Origin: Bombus terrestris
Lineage: Eukaryota; Arthropoda; Insecta; Hymenoptera; Apidae
NCBI RefSeq assembly: GCF_910591885.1
Contig: NC_063282.1
Coordinates: forward strand, 746,001-810,000
Direction of reading: 5' to 3'
DNA length: 64,000 nucleotides
A program made the translations under genes and the position numbers. The notes below the pieces were generated by a model. That model made no database searches. It saw nothing but the letters and a program-made list of their open reading frames with translations, and had not been told where the DNA came from. This document shows positions 37,556 through 51,400 of the stretch, one piece after another; the stretch's first letter is position 1, and the number at the start of each line of letters is the position of its first letter.

Positions 37556-40500
37556 CTGAAACAGAATACATCTTGGAATTAGTATATGTTATTTCTTCGT
37601 CTATTATTCTAATCGTATAAGAGGGTACATACTCCGAAGTATTTAAAAATGGGCGAAATTTAGAAATCTTTATTCTAAATAGTGACAAGATGGAAAAATC
37701 ATTCTATGTATATATATAGTTTAAGAAAATTTGTAAAATTCGACATCGTGAACCTGTCGGAGTAGTGTACCACATTAGTGCTTAATAAAAAAAATATTTA
37801 CAGGCATCGCGGAGAACAGTCGCTGAGAATGCGCGTGGGGAAGAGGATGAGGGTGAGGCCCATCCTCTGCCTTCTCTTCTTCCCTCCTTTTCAAGCACGC
37901 TGCCTTTGGATTCAGGTTTCGTTCTGCAACATCGAAAGAAATTCGCTTATATCTTGCTTTCTCTCTTTTCTTCTAGTAATCTCGAACTCCCTGAACCTAC
38001 CTCTAACTTGCTGTTCCAGTGTCATGATCACTTCGACAGCCATGTTGAGAATACCGAGTTTCGTCTGAGGTTTGTCCGTCTTTAAATGTGTCATACACAT
38101 TCTACCAAGTTCCTTCAGAGCCTCGTTTATATCTCTGATACGTATCCTAAAGGAAGAAATCTCGATTATAACACTAAACTTTGACATTAGTACTTTTTCT
38201 TTTGAGAATGATTTCTGTCGTGTCTGTCTAGTAACATTGGATAAACTACAATTCGTCAACCCTTGGCAAACGCGTTGAAGTGTTTTTATTCTTTATGTAT
38301 TTCCGCTTTATGTTCGACATTGAAATTGATATCATTAATAAATAGCTTGTTCTCAAAAGCTATCGTTACAAGGAATGTAATTGTCGTGTCATGTCAGAAC
38401 ATGTTTTGTACTTTTTGAGAAAACCAATAAAATCAATCGTATTATTATTATTGTCGTTATTATTACACCCAATATTCGATGAAAAGTTAAAACGTTACCA
38501 TTCACAGCGATTATGCGATACATCGCGATAGTATTTTATCGCGAAATAATTAAAAGAAAATACGCATGGAACGAAATTTCACTCGTGATTGCCTTTGAGG
38601 GTTAATCATTCGGTTAAAGTTTCTCTCTCTCTCTCTACAATAAAATTTATCGTTATTGTAGCCGAATCTTTAAACTACCGGGAAAAGAAGACGCAAGAGA
38701 GTCATTTTTAAAGGGATACAGATTTTTCTACATAATAGCACGAGAGAGTCTGACCATTCGGAAGATCCATACGGAACTTTGGTTTACGAACCGAACACGG
38801 TATTACGACCGCTTTTTTGTTTCACATATACATAGAATACGGGCCAAACTGTCCTCGGATCGCTTGACGCGATATTTCACGAGGAATTCACTGCACAATT
38901 TCGTCGATTCTCTTACCTTTCCCTAGCATTATTAGCCTGCCGCCTCTCTTTCTCCCTTTGCGCCTTTACGTCGGGATCATCATCCTCGTCTTCGGCGCTC
39001 GAACAACAGTTGCGCAATAACAATACTCAATTAATCACCTGACGTGGGCGAGACATTGTGTCCTAGATCGAGCGCATGATTTCGACAGCAGTGAAATCGA
39101 CGATTTTCAATTAGCCAGGAAAAACTGATACTGACAGAGCGATCGAAAAGAAAGAGAAATAATTTCTACGAAGAAATCTCAATTCTTGATTTCTCCGACG
39201 AATCTGTACGACTGCGATACGAAACGATTTTGTTGGCTGAACACGCGCAGAGCTATCTGATCGACTTGTGGTTATGGACAGAAATCAGGTTTCCATTCTC
39301 GAAGGCCCGTATTCTTTGCACAGAGAACAAACCAGTGGTAAAGAATCGCGCGGACAGAAAGATGCGGATTTAACGCGCAGACTTGAGTTCGTGCTGTTAC
39401 CTAGAACATTTAGAATCAGATGATTTCTAAGGAAAGGGTGGTACAGTGTGTGATCATCGGGGTAGAGATTGAAAGGAAAAAGGATGATCTTCGAACGACG
39501 TGGATTCTGAAAGAAACGAATCTGCATTATACACAAGAGGATCTTTGTCCGTTACTTTTGTCCAACTCGTACGAGAAATCATTTATAACAATGCAACAGA
39601 AGGATTCCCGATAGATGATACGATATAAAGAGCGTAGAACTCGATGCAACAACGTTCAAGTAATAATGCAGAGCGTAGAAATGTGCTTTGATCTAAAAAA
39701 AAGATGGGGTGGGGGGTGATAGATAGATAGCATGCCTGGGGGGACCGAATCGCAGCTGAATTAAAATGAAACTGATTGAGAGGCGAGCACGAGAACTGTG
39801 GATCTCTCGCCTGATCTCGTATCATTTCTGTCCTTAACCAGAAACATTTTAATTGTCACGCTAGAATACGGGCCTTGTGTTGGAAAGAGCGTAAGCATGC
39901 CATCGAGATCTTGATAATTACAACTGCGCGTTCTTTTACTTCTGTTTTCTTTTATTTGATTTGGGGCATGCATACGAGAGGAAGGTACAGGATGCAAAAA
40001 GAGGATTCTGGATGAATGGTAGAACTCGGAGGAAATAACAACGGGAGAGCTTACTGCGCGTGTTCACTAACCTTTCACGCACGTTGTTGGCCTGGCGACG
40101 TTCCTTTTCGCGCACCGCTTTGGTGCTGGGATCGTCGCAGTCTTCGTCAGCACTCGAACAACGGTTGTTTGAATATAATCGATTAGTTACAAGTCTACAT
40201 TGCACGAGAATAACGAGAGATCGGCCTCTCGTAATTGGCGTATCGTCGATTGATATATAATTAGTCCATCACAGCGTTACCATCTCGAACTTGCAGCCTA
40301 TTACGCTTCTATACTTTGTTATAAGATGCGCAATTTCTCCTCGTAGAATGCACAGGTCTCTTTCTACTAAAATATATTCGGCATGGTAAAGCTGCGTTTG
40401 GATCAAGATCTGATTCACGACTGATTGCCTCTACTCGGCTCGATATTTCACTACTGTCGTTCTATGATCGATATCGTTGCGCCTCAATCTCAGACAAGTG

Positions 40501-42564
40501 TACACATCCAAGATATACTTACTATCTACGCGATCTTTTCGTCCCTTTTCCTTGAGACGTAGAGATCACTCCGGCTGCTGCAAGCTCGCTGCTCGAAGGT
40601 TTTGTCTCGCCGCCGCTACTATCCGGCGGGTCCTTTCTCTTTTCTAAAGAGACGTATTCTGCTCATTATTAATACCGTCAATTTACATTTCCAAAAACAC
40701 AGTCATAGTATTATAATAGAGGAGAGGGCTGGTATATGAGATTACCAAGGTTTTCATCTATTTCACGCTAAGACGCTAATTCGAAGACATTTTGATCGCT
40801 GCATAATTTCGATATCTTTAAAGATGTTTAGAAATCAATTATTAGAGATTATAGCCGAAGAGCACAGGCACGGAACACGATAAGAAAATAAACGATACCG
40901 CGTTAGCAAGTAGCAGCAAAAGTAGATAGAATTTTATTTCGTTGCAGGGTTAAATATGAAGACCATGGGAAAAAGAAGTACGGCAAATTACGTGACGATA
41001 ATTTTAAAATTCCACATGCTGTTAACCAATCTCATAATTCTAAATCTCTCTCTTTATTTGCTTTCGAGACTAAATATACGTTTTCGCGGATATATCACAT
41101 ATTTTTTAAATGTTTATGCCTTTGGATCTAACTGGTTGTTTCCTCCTTTTCATCGGAAGTAGGATTTATCGTGTTTACCCCTATGGTCTCCGCGTGTATT
41201 TTTATACCCTACTAAACATTTCACAATGATTGTTCGCTTGATTGTTTACGAAATTGCATGGTATTATTAGGAAGCTTATAAAATTTCTGAATCTGAGAAG
41301 TTATTCCCTTTTCGACAATCTTATCGAGCACTGTGGAAAAATGAATTCATCGTGTTCTTCTCGCGTGCTGTTCAATTACAATGCCCTCCGCGGCAGCTAT
41401 TGACCTCTTGCTGTTCTTTTATTAAAATTACAGTAATAGTATATGCGATACAATTTTTGTTAAGTTCGCTTTCTTTTTCTTTTTTTTTTTTTTTTGTTTG
41501 AAACTAGATCAAAAGTAAAATATAAATAAACCTGATATTCCTACCCTTTCCTCTGCATCAACGAGCATTCGTGAAATAGAGAAAACTCGCAAACTTCACT
41601 TGTCCTATCAAATCCTTCTCATTCATCAACTTAACGTTGACGATGAATGAAACCGTTTCGATCGTCAAGAAATCGATGCGCGTATTGTCGAGCCACAAGA
41701 ACGGTGGAAAAAATGCAGCCAGAACTCACCCGGAAGTATGATGACCTTCGCTGTGTACGGCGATACCAGGTTGCCGATATTATACTCGAACTTTGGACAG
41801 ACCGCTTAGTCACGAAACCGTGAAAAGTGTCCAATTACGAGCAGGAAGCGCTTTACGTGCACGCTCGATACACTGATTCAACCATCTCCTTAAACGCTGC
41901 ACTCGCCTGACAATTCGCTGCGTTTCGCGAATGTATTTAACTCGTGCGCTGCGTTTCTATGAAAGTCGCCGAGAATCGCGCTAGATAAATCAGTTCCGTG
42001 ATTGTGTGCAAAGGTCCGCGACTGCGTTTTTCCCTGGAAACACGGCCGAGACACTACTATACTCTCTATCGATGAGAGCCGGTGAAAGCATCACCGACGT
42101 TTTTTTCCTCTCGTCGAAAGAGTGACGAAGAAAAAAGAAAAAAAAAAAGGTGAGAAGGAATGAAAAAAGGAAAGGGAAAAGAAGCAATTGGAAAGACGAT
42201 CGTACCAAGCTCCGTGTAACCAGAAAGAGAATCCTGATCGTGCGCTCCGAATTCCAATCGCCAAAAATGGTCGTCGATGGAGAAAAGAGCGTTTCTTCGT
42301 AAAGGACCCTTGGAGAACTTGTGCATTGCATTAGGCGAGCACCGAGAGAAGGATTACGAACGTTCACCGGTAAGAGGAACGCATGACAGAAACAGAAACA
42401 AAGAGCAACGAAGACACAATGCCGGAGACAGAGGTCTCCGAGAAGAATAAAGGCACGACCACGATGCATTCGCGCGATTTATCTAATGTTTCCTTATCGG
42501 GCTCTAACTCTAACGTAGAACACCTGGGTACTCCTTCTCTTCTCCTCATCTCCTCTCCTCTCCT

Positions 42565-42595
<31 letters not shown>

Positions 42596-45401
42596 GTCAT
42601 TGCACTGTAACTCGTGGGAAAAAAGCATTTATCCGATGATGCGACGCCGAGAATAGAACGCAGCCATTCCGATTAGCTATTATCAAGGCTCGTTGACACT
42701 TGTCTTTCGCCATCTTCAAACGAACACTTTTCCTACCTCATTAAACCGATCTTTCTCATTTACCTCTATTTCACGAAGCTCTTGGAAAATGAAAAATTGA
42801 AGGGCAGGATAAGTTGAAACTTACTGGCATTCGTCACAGGTAACCTTTCAATTTTGATGGAACCGTCTGTATCAGGTGTGGGCGTCAGACCAGAGTAGGA
42901 GCCCTGAGGTTGCGTTACTGTTACCGCAGGATGAGGACTCGTCTGTGAGCAAGAGATCGCTATTGACTTCTTTTCGACGTGTTTTTTAAATAAATACGAA
43001 TTGAGGAACTTTTTATGAAACGACCTTTATATCTATGGAGAAATGGGATGTTAAATCTAAGAACACCCTTCTTCGTTCTTCTAGAATTGCATCTTATAAA
43101 TATATTTTTAACATTCTGTACATAGGCTGCGAATTTTTACGCAATGGCGAAAGATTTAAAAGTACCAAAATGCACAAAATACGTATAATAACGCGCGGAA
43201 ATATATAAAACACCCGAAATGGTATAGTTGTTGTAATATTTACCAAGCGAAACAAATTTCTGCTTAGGTTCCAGTTTTTGTATAATTGTGTTAAGGATAT
43301 AAGTTTGTACAAATATCTATCAATAATCTATAGTTAAGTAGATGCCAAGTGTATTTTCCACCTAAATAATGGATATATCTGAAAAGGAACAGCAATTCTT
43401 TATGATCCATCTCGATCATCGATTCAAACTGGTAAGGTAGCTAATATTAAGAACATAGAAGTAAAATTTTCAACGAAATTTGCTCGACTCGCCACTTGTC
43501 TTATGGGTGCAACCATTTTCCAAAAATTTCCTCAATCGCTTGGAAGAATAGAAATCTTACCAAATGGTCTAGTTGAGGTGGTGATGTGTGGGAATAGATG
43601 GAACCGTGTGGAGCAACGGGGCCCAAATGAAGACCTAATTGGCTCTCCGCGTGATTCCTCAACACGTTTATGGCATCGTCCAGTCGTTCCTCCATCCGCG
43701 TACCCTGTACCAACAGAATATCCGAAATTCGACTCGATTACACGGCTGTTTGATATTTCTTTCGAATCACCAAAGATGCCAGTGTCAATGATACAACGCT
43801 AATCGCTCGATCGTTAAATGCAACGTATCGTCAAGGTATCTCTGACGCTGGTACAGTGGATTAAACATACTTCCAAGATGATGGAAAGCGTGTGTGTGAA
43901 ATGAGACAGGGTTCTGTTTAAAAGTCGATGTGATGGAAACTGATGAGAGTGACGGAAATTCGACATGCCATTAATTCTCACAGTGCAAATTTCCTCTCTT
44001 TTTATTAATAAGAAATTGTTCAAACAATGTGAGAATTAACGTGACTCGTGATTAATAAGAAAGAAGTACGCTATGTCTCGCCGGGAGCGTCACATTCGTT
44101 TGATCAAACGCCGATATTCGCGGTGTGTCGTTCGCGCGTCGTAAATTCCGTACCGTGTGTCGAAGTTCATGCACAAAAGTGGTGTGTTACGAATGAGTTG
44201 GTGAGAGAGGATCAGAAACAAGAACAAACAAGAAGGGGGAGAAAAAAAAAACTAAAAATCGGCAATCCTCACCTCGGCATGGTCGCGAAGAAAGCCGATG
44301 GCATCGTCTAGCCTCTGCTGTTCAGGCGCCGGCTTCACACACAACACCAACGCAACAACAAAACCAAAAAAAAAAGAGAACAACCAAGTCAACACAGCGT
44401 TCACAACAAACAAAAGGGATAAATGAAGGTCAAAAAGAAAAAAAAAGTAATATGTAAAAATGAAATATGCCAGATGATCGACTTGAATATAACTGAACAG
44501 GGGGAGGATAATAAAGTGGTCTGCAACGTGGACAAAACACGCGAGATGAATTGTCGGTGCGTCGAGTGCATGCTACTTTGTGCGAATATTCAAAAGTGCG
44601 CAACGGAGGGCAGAATCTAACAACGAAAGAAAAAATAAAAAAGAAAAATAAAAGTGACTGTCTTAATTCGCTCGTTGTCTCTGTTCTAAATGCTCTCGAT
44701 TGAAGCATTCCGATCCTCCCCCGAGCAGAAATAAAGTCAGTGCGTGTAACAACGGGTGTACTCTCAACGAGTCACCATAGTGCAGACGATAAAATATCGT
44801 AAGAGAAGTGAACGAGCACGAGAGGTTTCTGTTACGAACGTCCTTGACCTGTTTCTAAAGCGCGTCGAAACGGTGATGAAGCGTGTCTGCGTTCAGAGAT
44901 GCACCCGTCACTTTCCAACGAGATCCACGTTGAAATCTAGTTCACCAATAAACTCGGGACCGAGCGTGTGTTTCTCCAACAAACAATCAAATTCGTCTCG
45001 TTGCAAGTGTCGGGTGAAATAATGGTAGATAAGTATATTCGAAAGAAACAAATTGAAAAAAAAAAAGAAAAAAAAAGGAAACGCTGTTAACAGCGAAGCT
45101 TTGATGCATACCATGTGAATGGTTCCACGGTTGGGATCCGCCGTGAAATGTGGAGAAACTGGTGCAGCACCTGGTACCCAACCTGGCGCTGAACCAGTCA
45201 AGGGTGGTGGCGAACTGACTGGTGTGGATGGGTTGCTGCTATAACTCGATACTGATTGGTTCGTGGGGTTAATCTGCTTGAAAACAATAGAAAAGGCAGG
45301 TTAAACAGATTTTTCTATTACAATAGGTACTGCGCAAAGTTGCAAAGAAGGCGAGGGAGCCCGCTTTGATCTCGCATGCATTTTCGTTTGTAGTCTACTT
45401 T

Positions 45402-45440
<39 letters not shown>

Positions 45441-48400
45441 TTTTATGATTTAAAAACGGTCGCATTTACTAATTGCGTCGCCCGAAGAATGGCGCGAACG
45501 AAGTACTGTTAGTTTTCTTTTCAGCTCTGCATAGTACCGAGATAGAAATGCCGAGGTTGTCCCCCGTAGCAGGTTGTCGGTTCGTCGTGGGTGCGGAATT
45601 GGGGGCGGAGGGTGCGGTAGTCGGTGCACCAGGACTATGACTATATTGCAACGATGCCGGGGATGGTGCACCGGTTCCACTATTTGCCGCAACTGCGCCG
45701 CTACCCCGGAATGTCGACATTGGTGGCAGCGAGGCCGCACTGGTCACCGCCGAGCCCAGAATTGGCGCCGCCGGTTCTCCGTTCGGTGACATTGCCGAGT
45801 ATGCCTGCAATTATTAACAAATTCAATTATACAGGTTAGAAGAAATATTCGTTGAAACGTGGAAAATTTGCCAGACGGACCGCCATCGTAACAAACCGTT
45901 CGAAATGATCGTCGCAGACGACAAGGACAAAGACATCTCCGCGAGAACGGTACGAGACGTGGAATGGTTGTTAGCCGACTGACGACTCGTTCGACCTTTT
46001 GAATCCAAGTCTGGTACATAATGGGCCGGACCAGAACGGCTTTGATATCGGATACGCTTAGTGGCGCGTAGCCCTCGCTCGCACCTACTGAAGCTCGCTC
46101 GTAAAACGTCTAATTTTAAGTCATCGTCTCCGGCTCAACAACGAAGCGTATTTATCAACAAATTAGAGGGAGTTTGCACGCGACCCTCCCTCAATTTCAC
46201 GACCGAGAAACGCCGTTAATTGTTCGCTGTACGAAGGAAAGAACGAGGCGATAACTAACGGCGAGTACCCCTCTCTCTCGTGTTTCTCCCGTGCTCCTCG
46301 ACGTCCACCAGCAGACCATCGAGAACTGGGAAACGTGGCGAACCCGACTTTCGACCAAAGGGTTTCTTCCTTCGTTTCTGCGGGGGGACAGATTCTTGGA
46401 AACAGGGATCGTTAAACCGGGATCGTAAATGTTTGACCTTTCGGCCGGAGATGTCTCGACTCGCGTGGACGCATCGAGTGCGTCTTTGTAAAACGTTCGT
46501 GCATAAACTATGCATTCTCTCTTTCGACGACCCGGTTTAGGATGCTTCTTTCGTGCCTTTCGACGAATTCTACCGAACTATCTCGCAGTCGTTTTAGCGA
46601 TCAAAAGTAGCTAAAGATGGCACACGATAATCTTAGAAGCTCTCATCTCCATTCGAATTCGATTCGAGTCCGGGACCAATTAGAGACTCGTGGAGAGTCG
46701 ATGCGTTGAACGGGTTCGAAGGAGGCAGAGGAACGTGGGAGGAGAATCCGGGGTGCCGCGAACAGGAGGATTTCGTGGTAACCATGAACGGCGTAAATCA
46801 AACGAAGGCTGCACTTGACTAGAAACACCGAGTAGCGGGAGAGTCGTTCTATATATAGAAGCCAGTGAGTCATTTGACGTTGCTCGGAGTACACGGAGCA
46901 CTGTCAACAGTGTTTCTCAACTACTTTGGATCTGCGCAACGAATCGGTATAGTATCAGGCGACGTGGTGATCGATGACTACGAGATCGAACGAAAAGCAG
47001 AAGAGAACGAAACAAAAGTTCGGCGTCCGCGTCGCTCTTCTAAGATCTAGATCACGTTGAATGTAAAGGATTAAGGTCAGCGTCGATAGGCTAGTCTTCG
47101 CTCTGACGATGTCGAACGAGTCGAACGTCTTCGAAGGAGAGGAATTGGAAAAATGGCTGCGAACCGGCTGAATTTATGGCGCTGCAGCGGAACGCCTAAC
47201 CGGGAGATTGCAATTTTTCACCGGCAAGTTTTCCCTCGTTCCGCGACCTCCGCGATGAAAATATATCGGCGAACATTCCGGAAAGTTGCAGAGCCAAGAA
47301 ATTCGTGACGTGGCGGCGTTATTAACATGTACGAAGCAATCGCGAGGACTCTTTTTCTCGAGTAAACGAAGGAGCAGCTTAGTTTTTCGAGAGGCATCGA
47401 TCTTCCAAAGGACGGAGATCAGGCTCGTAGATTTTAATCTTCTAACGACGAATCGGTCGTCGGCTGGTCGACCAACGACAGAATTTTTGGGGAAAGCTGC
47501 TCTCCTGTCGATCGTAAAGTTACCGGAATGTCAAGTCCGAAGAAACGAGCTCAGTCACGCGTGATTGATCGACGAATGAGAACGACGTGCGTACGAGCGA
47601 GAAAAAGAAAAGCACGGAGAGAAGAAACGAGTCGCTTACCATGGGGTCGTGGGGTAGGTGCATAGGATAGGCTGGTTGGGCCAGGTGAGGGGGTGCGTAG
47701 CCGCTGTACGGAGGTTGGACACCGCCGCCACCTCCCGTCCATGGATCTCCTGGACCTGTTCCTGCAGCGTTCCCATCTAGAACACAAAGAAAACATTCGT
47801 TTACAATAAGCTACGGACTAGAGTATTTTGTCCGTTTATTCGTTTACGGGATTTAAATAATTCTTTGATATATAAAAAATGGCACGTACGAGAAAAAGCG
47901 CATTACACGTTATAATAATATTTCTATCGTGATTAATGAACTATATATATAGAGAGCCGCATTTTTTCCACGGGGTTTCATTCCAGCTCTATGCGTGTCT
48001 TTTAATCTGATTAGACGAGGAACATTATTCGAGCACATGCGCGACATGCCCTGGACACTGAACGCCACGTGCTACTATTTGTTGCATTACCATGAGCGAG
48101 GTCGAAAGCGTGCGGATGCAAACGATTCGCTTGCTATTTCGCTTGCTATTTCGCTTGCCCGGAAACCGAATCGCGAACATTATTCCTTATTCGCGGAAAG
48201 AGTTTAAAACACGACAGCACTGTGACTGTGCAGTCAATGCACGACACAACCGTAAACTCGTGTGCGATCATTTTTTCTTACTCGAAAGTCAATATCATCG
48301 ACTAATCGGTTTCCTGGTAATAATTTGCACCAATTACCACACCAGTACGAGTTACACTTGTACGAGACCAGCAGGTAAGTACCCCGAGCGTTCCTATGCT

Positions 48401-51400
48401 ATTCTCAAGAGAAATCTTTGTATCCGTTTTTTAGGTAATTACATGGCCCAAAAACCACTGGAAAATTGTCACGATGAAAATCACCGAAACTTGAAATTCT
48501 CTTAAATCGAAGGTTCTATGAAATTGGATTTCCTGACTCGAAGAAAATGTTGTTCGATGAAGAGAAAAACTGAACGAGATTTTTTATCAGACGACGGAAC
48601 TTGTTGGTCGTCTTTGAACACCCGTTAGAAAGGGCAATAGGCGGCACGACGACACGGGCCATTATTTCAGTTGAAAACAACAGCAATAAGCTTCGGGAAC
48701 GTATTTCTTGATACTTTTGCTTGATATAATTCCGTGGCCAGAGTTTCCACGACGAGGGAACTGAAACTAAGCCAAACTACTCGTCCGTTCCTACCAACTA
48801 CTGGCATTCGATGTCTGATAAAACTTTTTCGTTCGCCCTTCTCCTCCCCATTTATAAGGTATTCCGCTCGCTTACCGGGTGTCACGAGCCGAAAACGTAT
48901 TCGAGAAGCCGGCCAACGAGCCTCCTTACCCTCTGATCTTTAATAACAACTTTACTCGGAAACTTTACCGATCTTATTGATTTACCGCCTCGGTAATCCA
49001 TCCGGGAAACTTCGGATGCGCTCGACGACCTTCCCAGCTTTCTCTCTCGGAGAGAACTGCCTCGAAAAATACCGCGGGTAACGGCGAAACGATTCTTCGA
49101 ATTTCGCAAGACTTTGTGGAATTTATAGAACCCAGAACAAAGCTCTCGTATCGATCGGTGAATTACGCGCGGATGCTTGCCTTCGTTAATCTCGAGCTGG
49201 GTGACGTGTTTGTAAATTTTCTGACTTGGTTTCGAAAATATCAGGATCCGCGGTTAAATAGAGCGCAGTCAAGATCGCGAATGATAACGTTGACAGCGAT
49301 TGAAAGAGAAAATGGAGAGAGAGACGGCAGAGAAACAGTGATTTCGCGCATTAACTCTGTTACTAAGCTTTTAAGTTAGACGCGAAAGAAGATTCTTTAT
49401 GTTTTAAGAAAACTGTAGGACACAGAAGAAGAAGAAGAAAAAGAAGAAGAACATGATAAGTCACATTTTCTTCCAACCGAGGAAACAACTCTAAACACGA
49501 AAAAAAAAAAAAGAAAGGAAGAAAGATCATTGGCATAAAATTGGGACGAGAAATCGTGCATTTCGTTGACGATTCTTTCTTATCTGCCTCAAAGTTACGA
49601 AATTTTCTAGAGGAGAAATACGAGAAGAGAGAAATACGATTCGGTCGAAAAGCGAAAAAACGTGGCAGAATTAATCGCGTTGCACGACATCTCACCAGCA
49701 CGCGGCATCGTATAAAGTTGACTGGCGAAACGCGCCGTCGCGGCTTTTCCACGGGCGACTTTTTCCTCTGATCCCGCGTAGCCGCGAATTTCAGCGCGGA
49801 ACGAGTTGGACACGCCGCTGTTCGAACAAATAAAGAGAAATTGTTATTGTTTTTACGCGCGACAGGCAGAGCGGCGAATTTTACGAGCCAACGCTAAACA
49901 GTTGAATATTACCGCGATCGTAAAGTCCCTTTTATCGTTCGTTTGAATCGTTACGCGATTTCCAACTGATATAGATGCGTGCACGCTGGATCAACGTGTA
50001 CGTGTACACGAACGAGGCTGGATCCAGGCCTCGGTCGATCGTTAGACAACGATCGATCGATCGATCCAACGGAACGGGCTCGATGTTACTTTTAGTTGTG
50101 TCCGGTAACGAGCGGCCTAGATTTTCGACTCACGATCGATACCAATTTAAGAGAACACGGTAACGAGGATAGAACGACTTTTCCTTTTTGTTCGTAATAC
50201 CTTTTCCCGCTTGAATTTCAAGTTAACGTCGTGTCTGTATTTTTGCAACTCTTGCGACTCGACTACCGTTGTATCACGTTATTCTTTGCTATCGTGAAAG
50301 TTACGATATTTATTAAGGTAGGAATAAAAAGGCTGGATAACTTACCGATATAATAGGGATCTGCGTAGAGCGCCGCAGCCTTGGGGGAGGTGTATCGTGG
50401 AGAGTCCTGACCGAATTCATCCGAGCCATACTGCAACGAAAACAACGATAGAGGTTATCAATTTTGAACGAAAAGCATAGAGGGATCGTTATGAAATATA
50501 ATTCATCCTCTGACTCGCGTTATGTGCCGATTATAGCTTCGCATAATCTTACGAATAATTAATAGAAACTAAATTAGAAACTCGTAATAAGTAGGTTATT
50601 GTCGAAACATTAACCATCACTCTTGGAAAAGAATTCTTCGGCGTTTCCAAACTAGGGATAATTTTAAACATTAAATAGAGGATTACTTTGATTAAAATTA
50701 AAAAAGGAGTTTATTTTGCTAGAATTTCCTTCGTTTCGTCGATTTTTGGGACGCAAAGAGATATATTGGATTCAAATGCCGTAGCGTACACGTGACTCCG
50801 TTCGATGATATATTTTAAAGATTAATAAAGAAAAGAAAAAGAGTAAGGGTAGGTGTACAGGCTAGAAGAAGTATTTGCACATGCCCCTGTTTTTCAATGA
50901 AGCGTATTTTTATCAGTCTCGACATCGTACTTTCGTAGTATGAAATTTCTATAGTCATGTGGTAGTACGTACTACTAGAGAACACGAAATTTAATATAGT
51001 TGATTAAATAATTAATTAGTACGTAAAAGGCTTATAGGTAGTCAGTGTACTTGAAGCTAATTAATTGGTACGCGAATGCTATAACAGATACAATGGCGTG
51101 CAAATACATTTTGCTGCTAGTGAGATAGGCCAGGCCCGAAAATCATTCGCGTTTCATCCCTTACCATTCTGTAGCTGCCGTAGTCAGCAGGGTAGACAAA
51201 CATATCGTCAGGGATGGTGGGAGCCTCTCGAAAGCAAGTCAAATCGCGCGATGGGACAACATAACGGCGGCGTAGCGGGGAACCGGCGATTTGCCAGCGA
51301 GGGCTCGCACGGGGGTGGAAAGTGGCGCAGAAGGAGAGATTCGCGGCAGCATACCCTCGTCCCAATTTCAGCGTGATATATGTTAAAATATTCCACGCCG

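Noticed and set aside
37345..37620. 91-codon plus ORF
   Set aside because: Antisense shadow of the last da coding exon and a repeat copy.
45469..45537. Extension of da exon 5 past the weak donor
   Set aside because: The frame runs on but into sequence that does not resemble E-proteins, and no later donor keeps the phase to exon 6.
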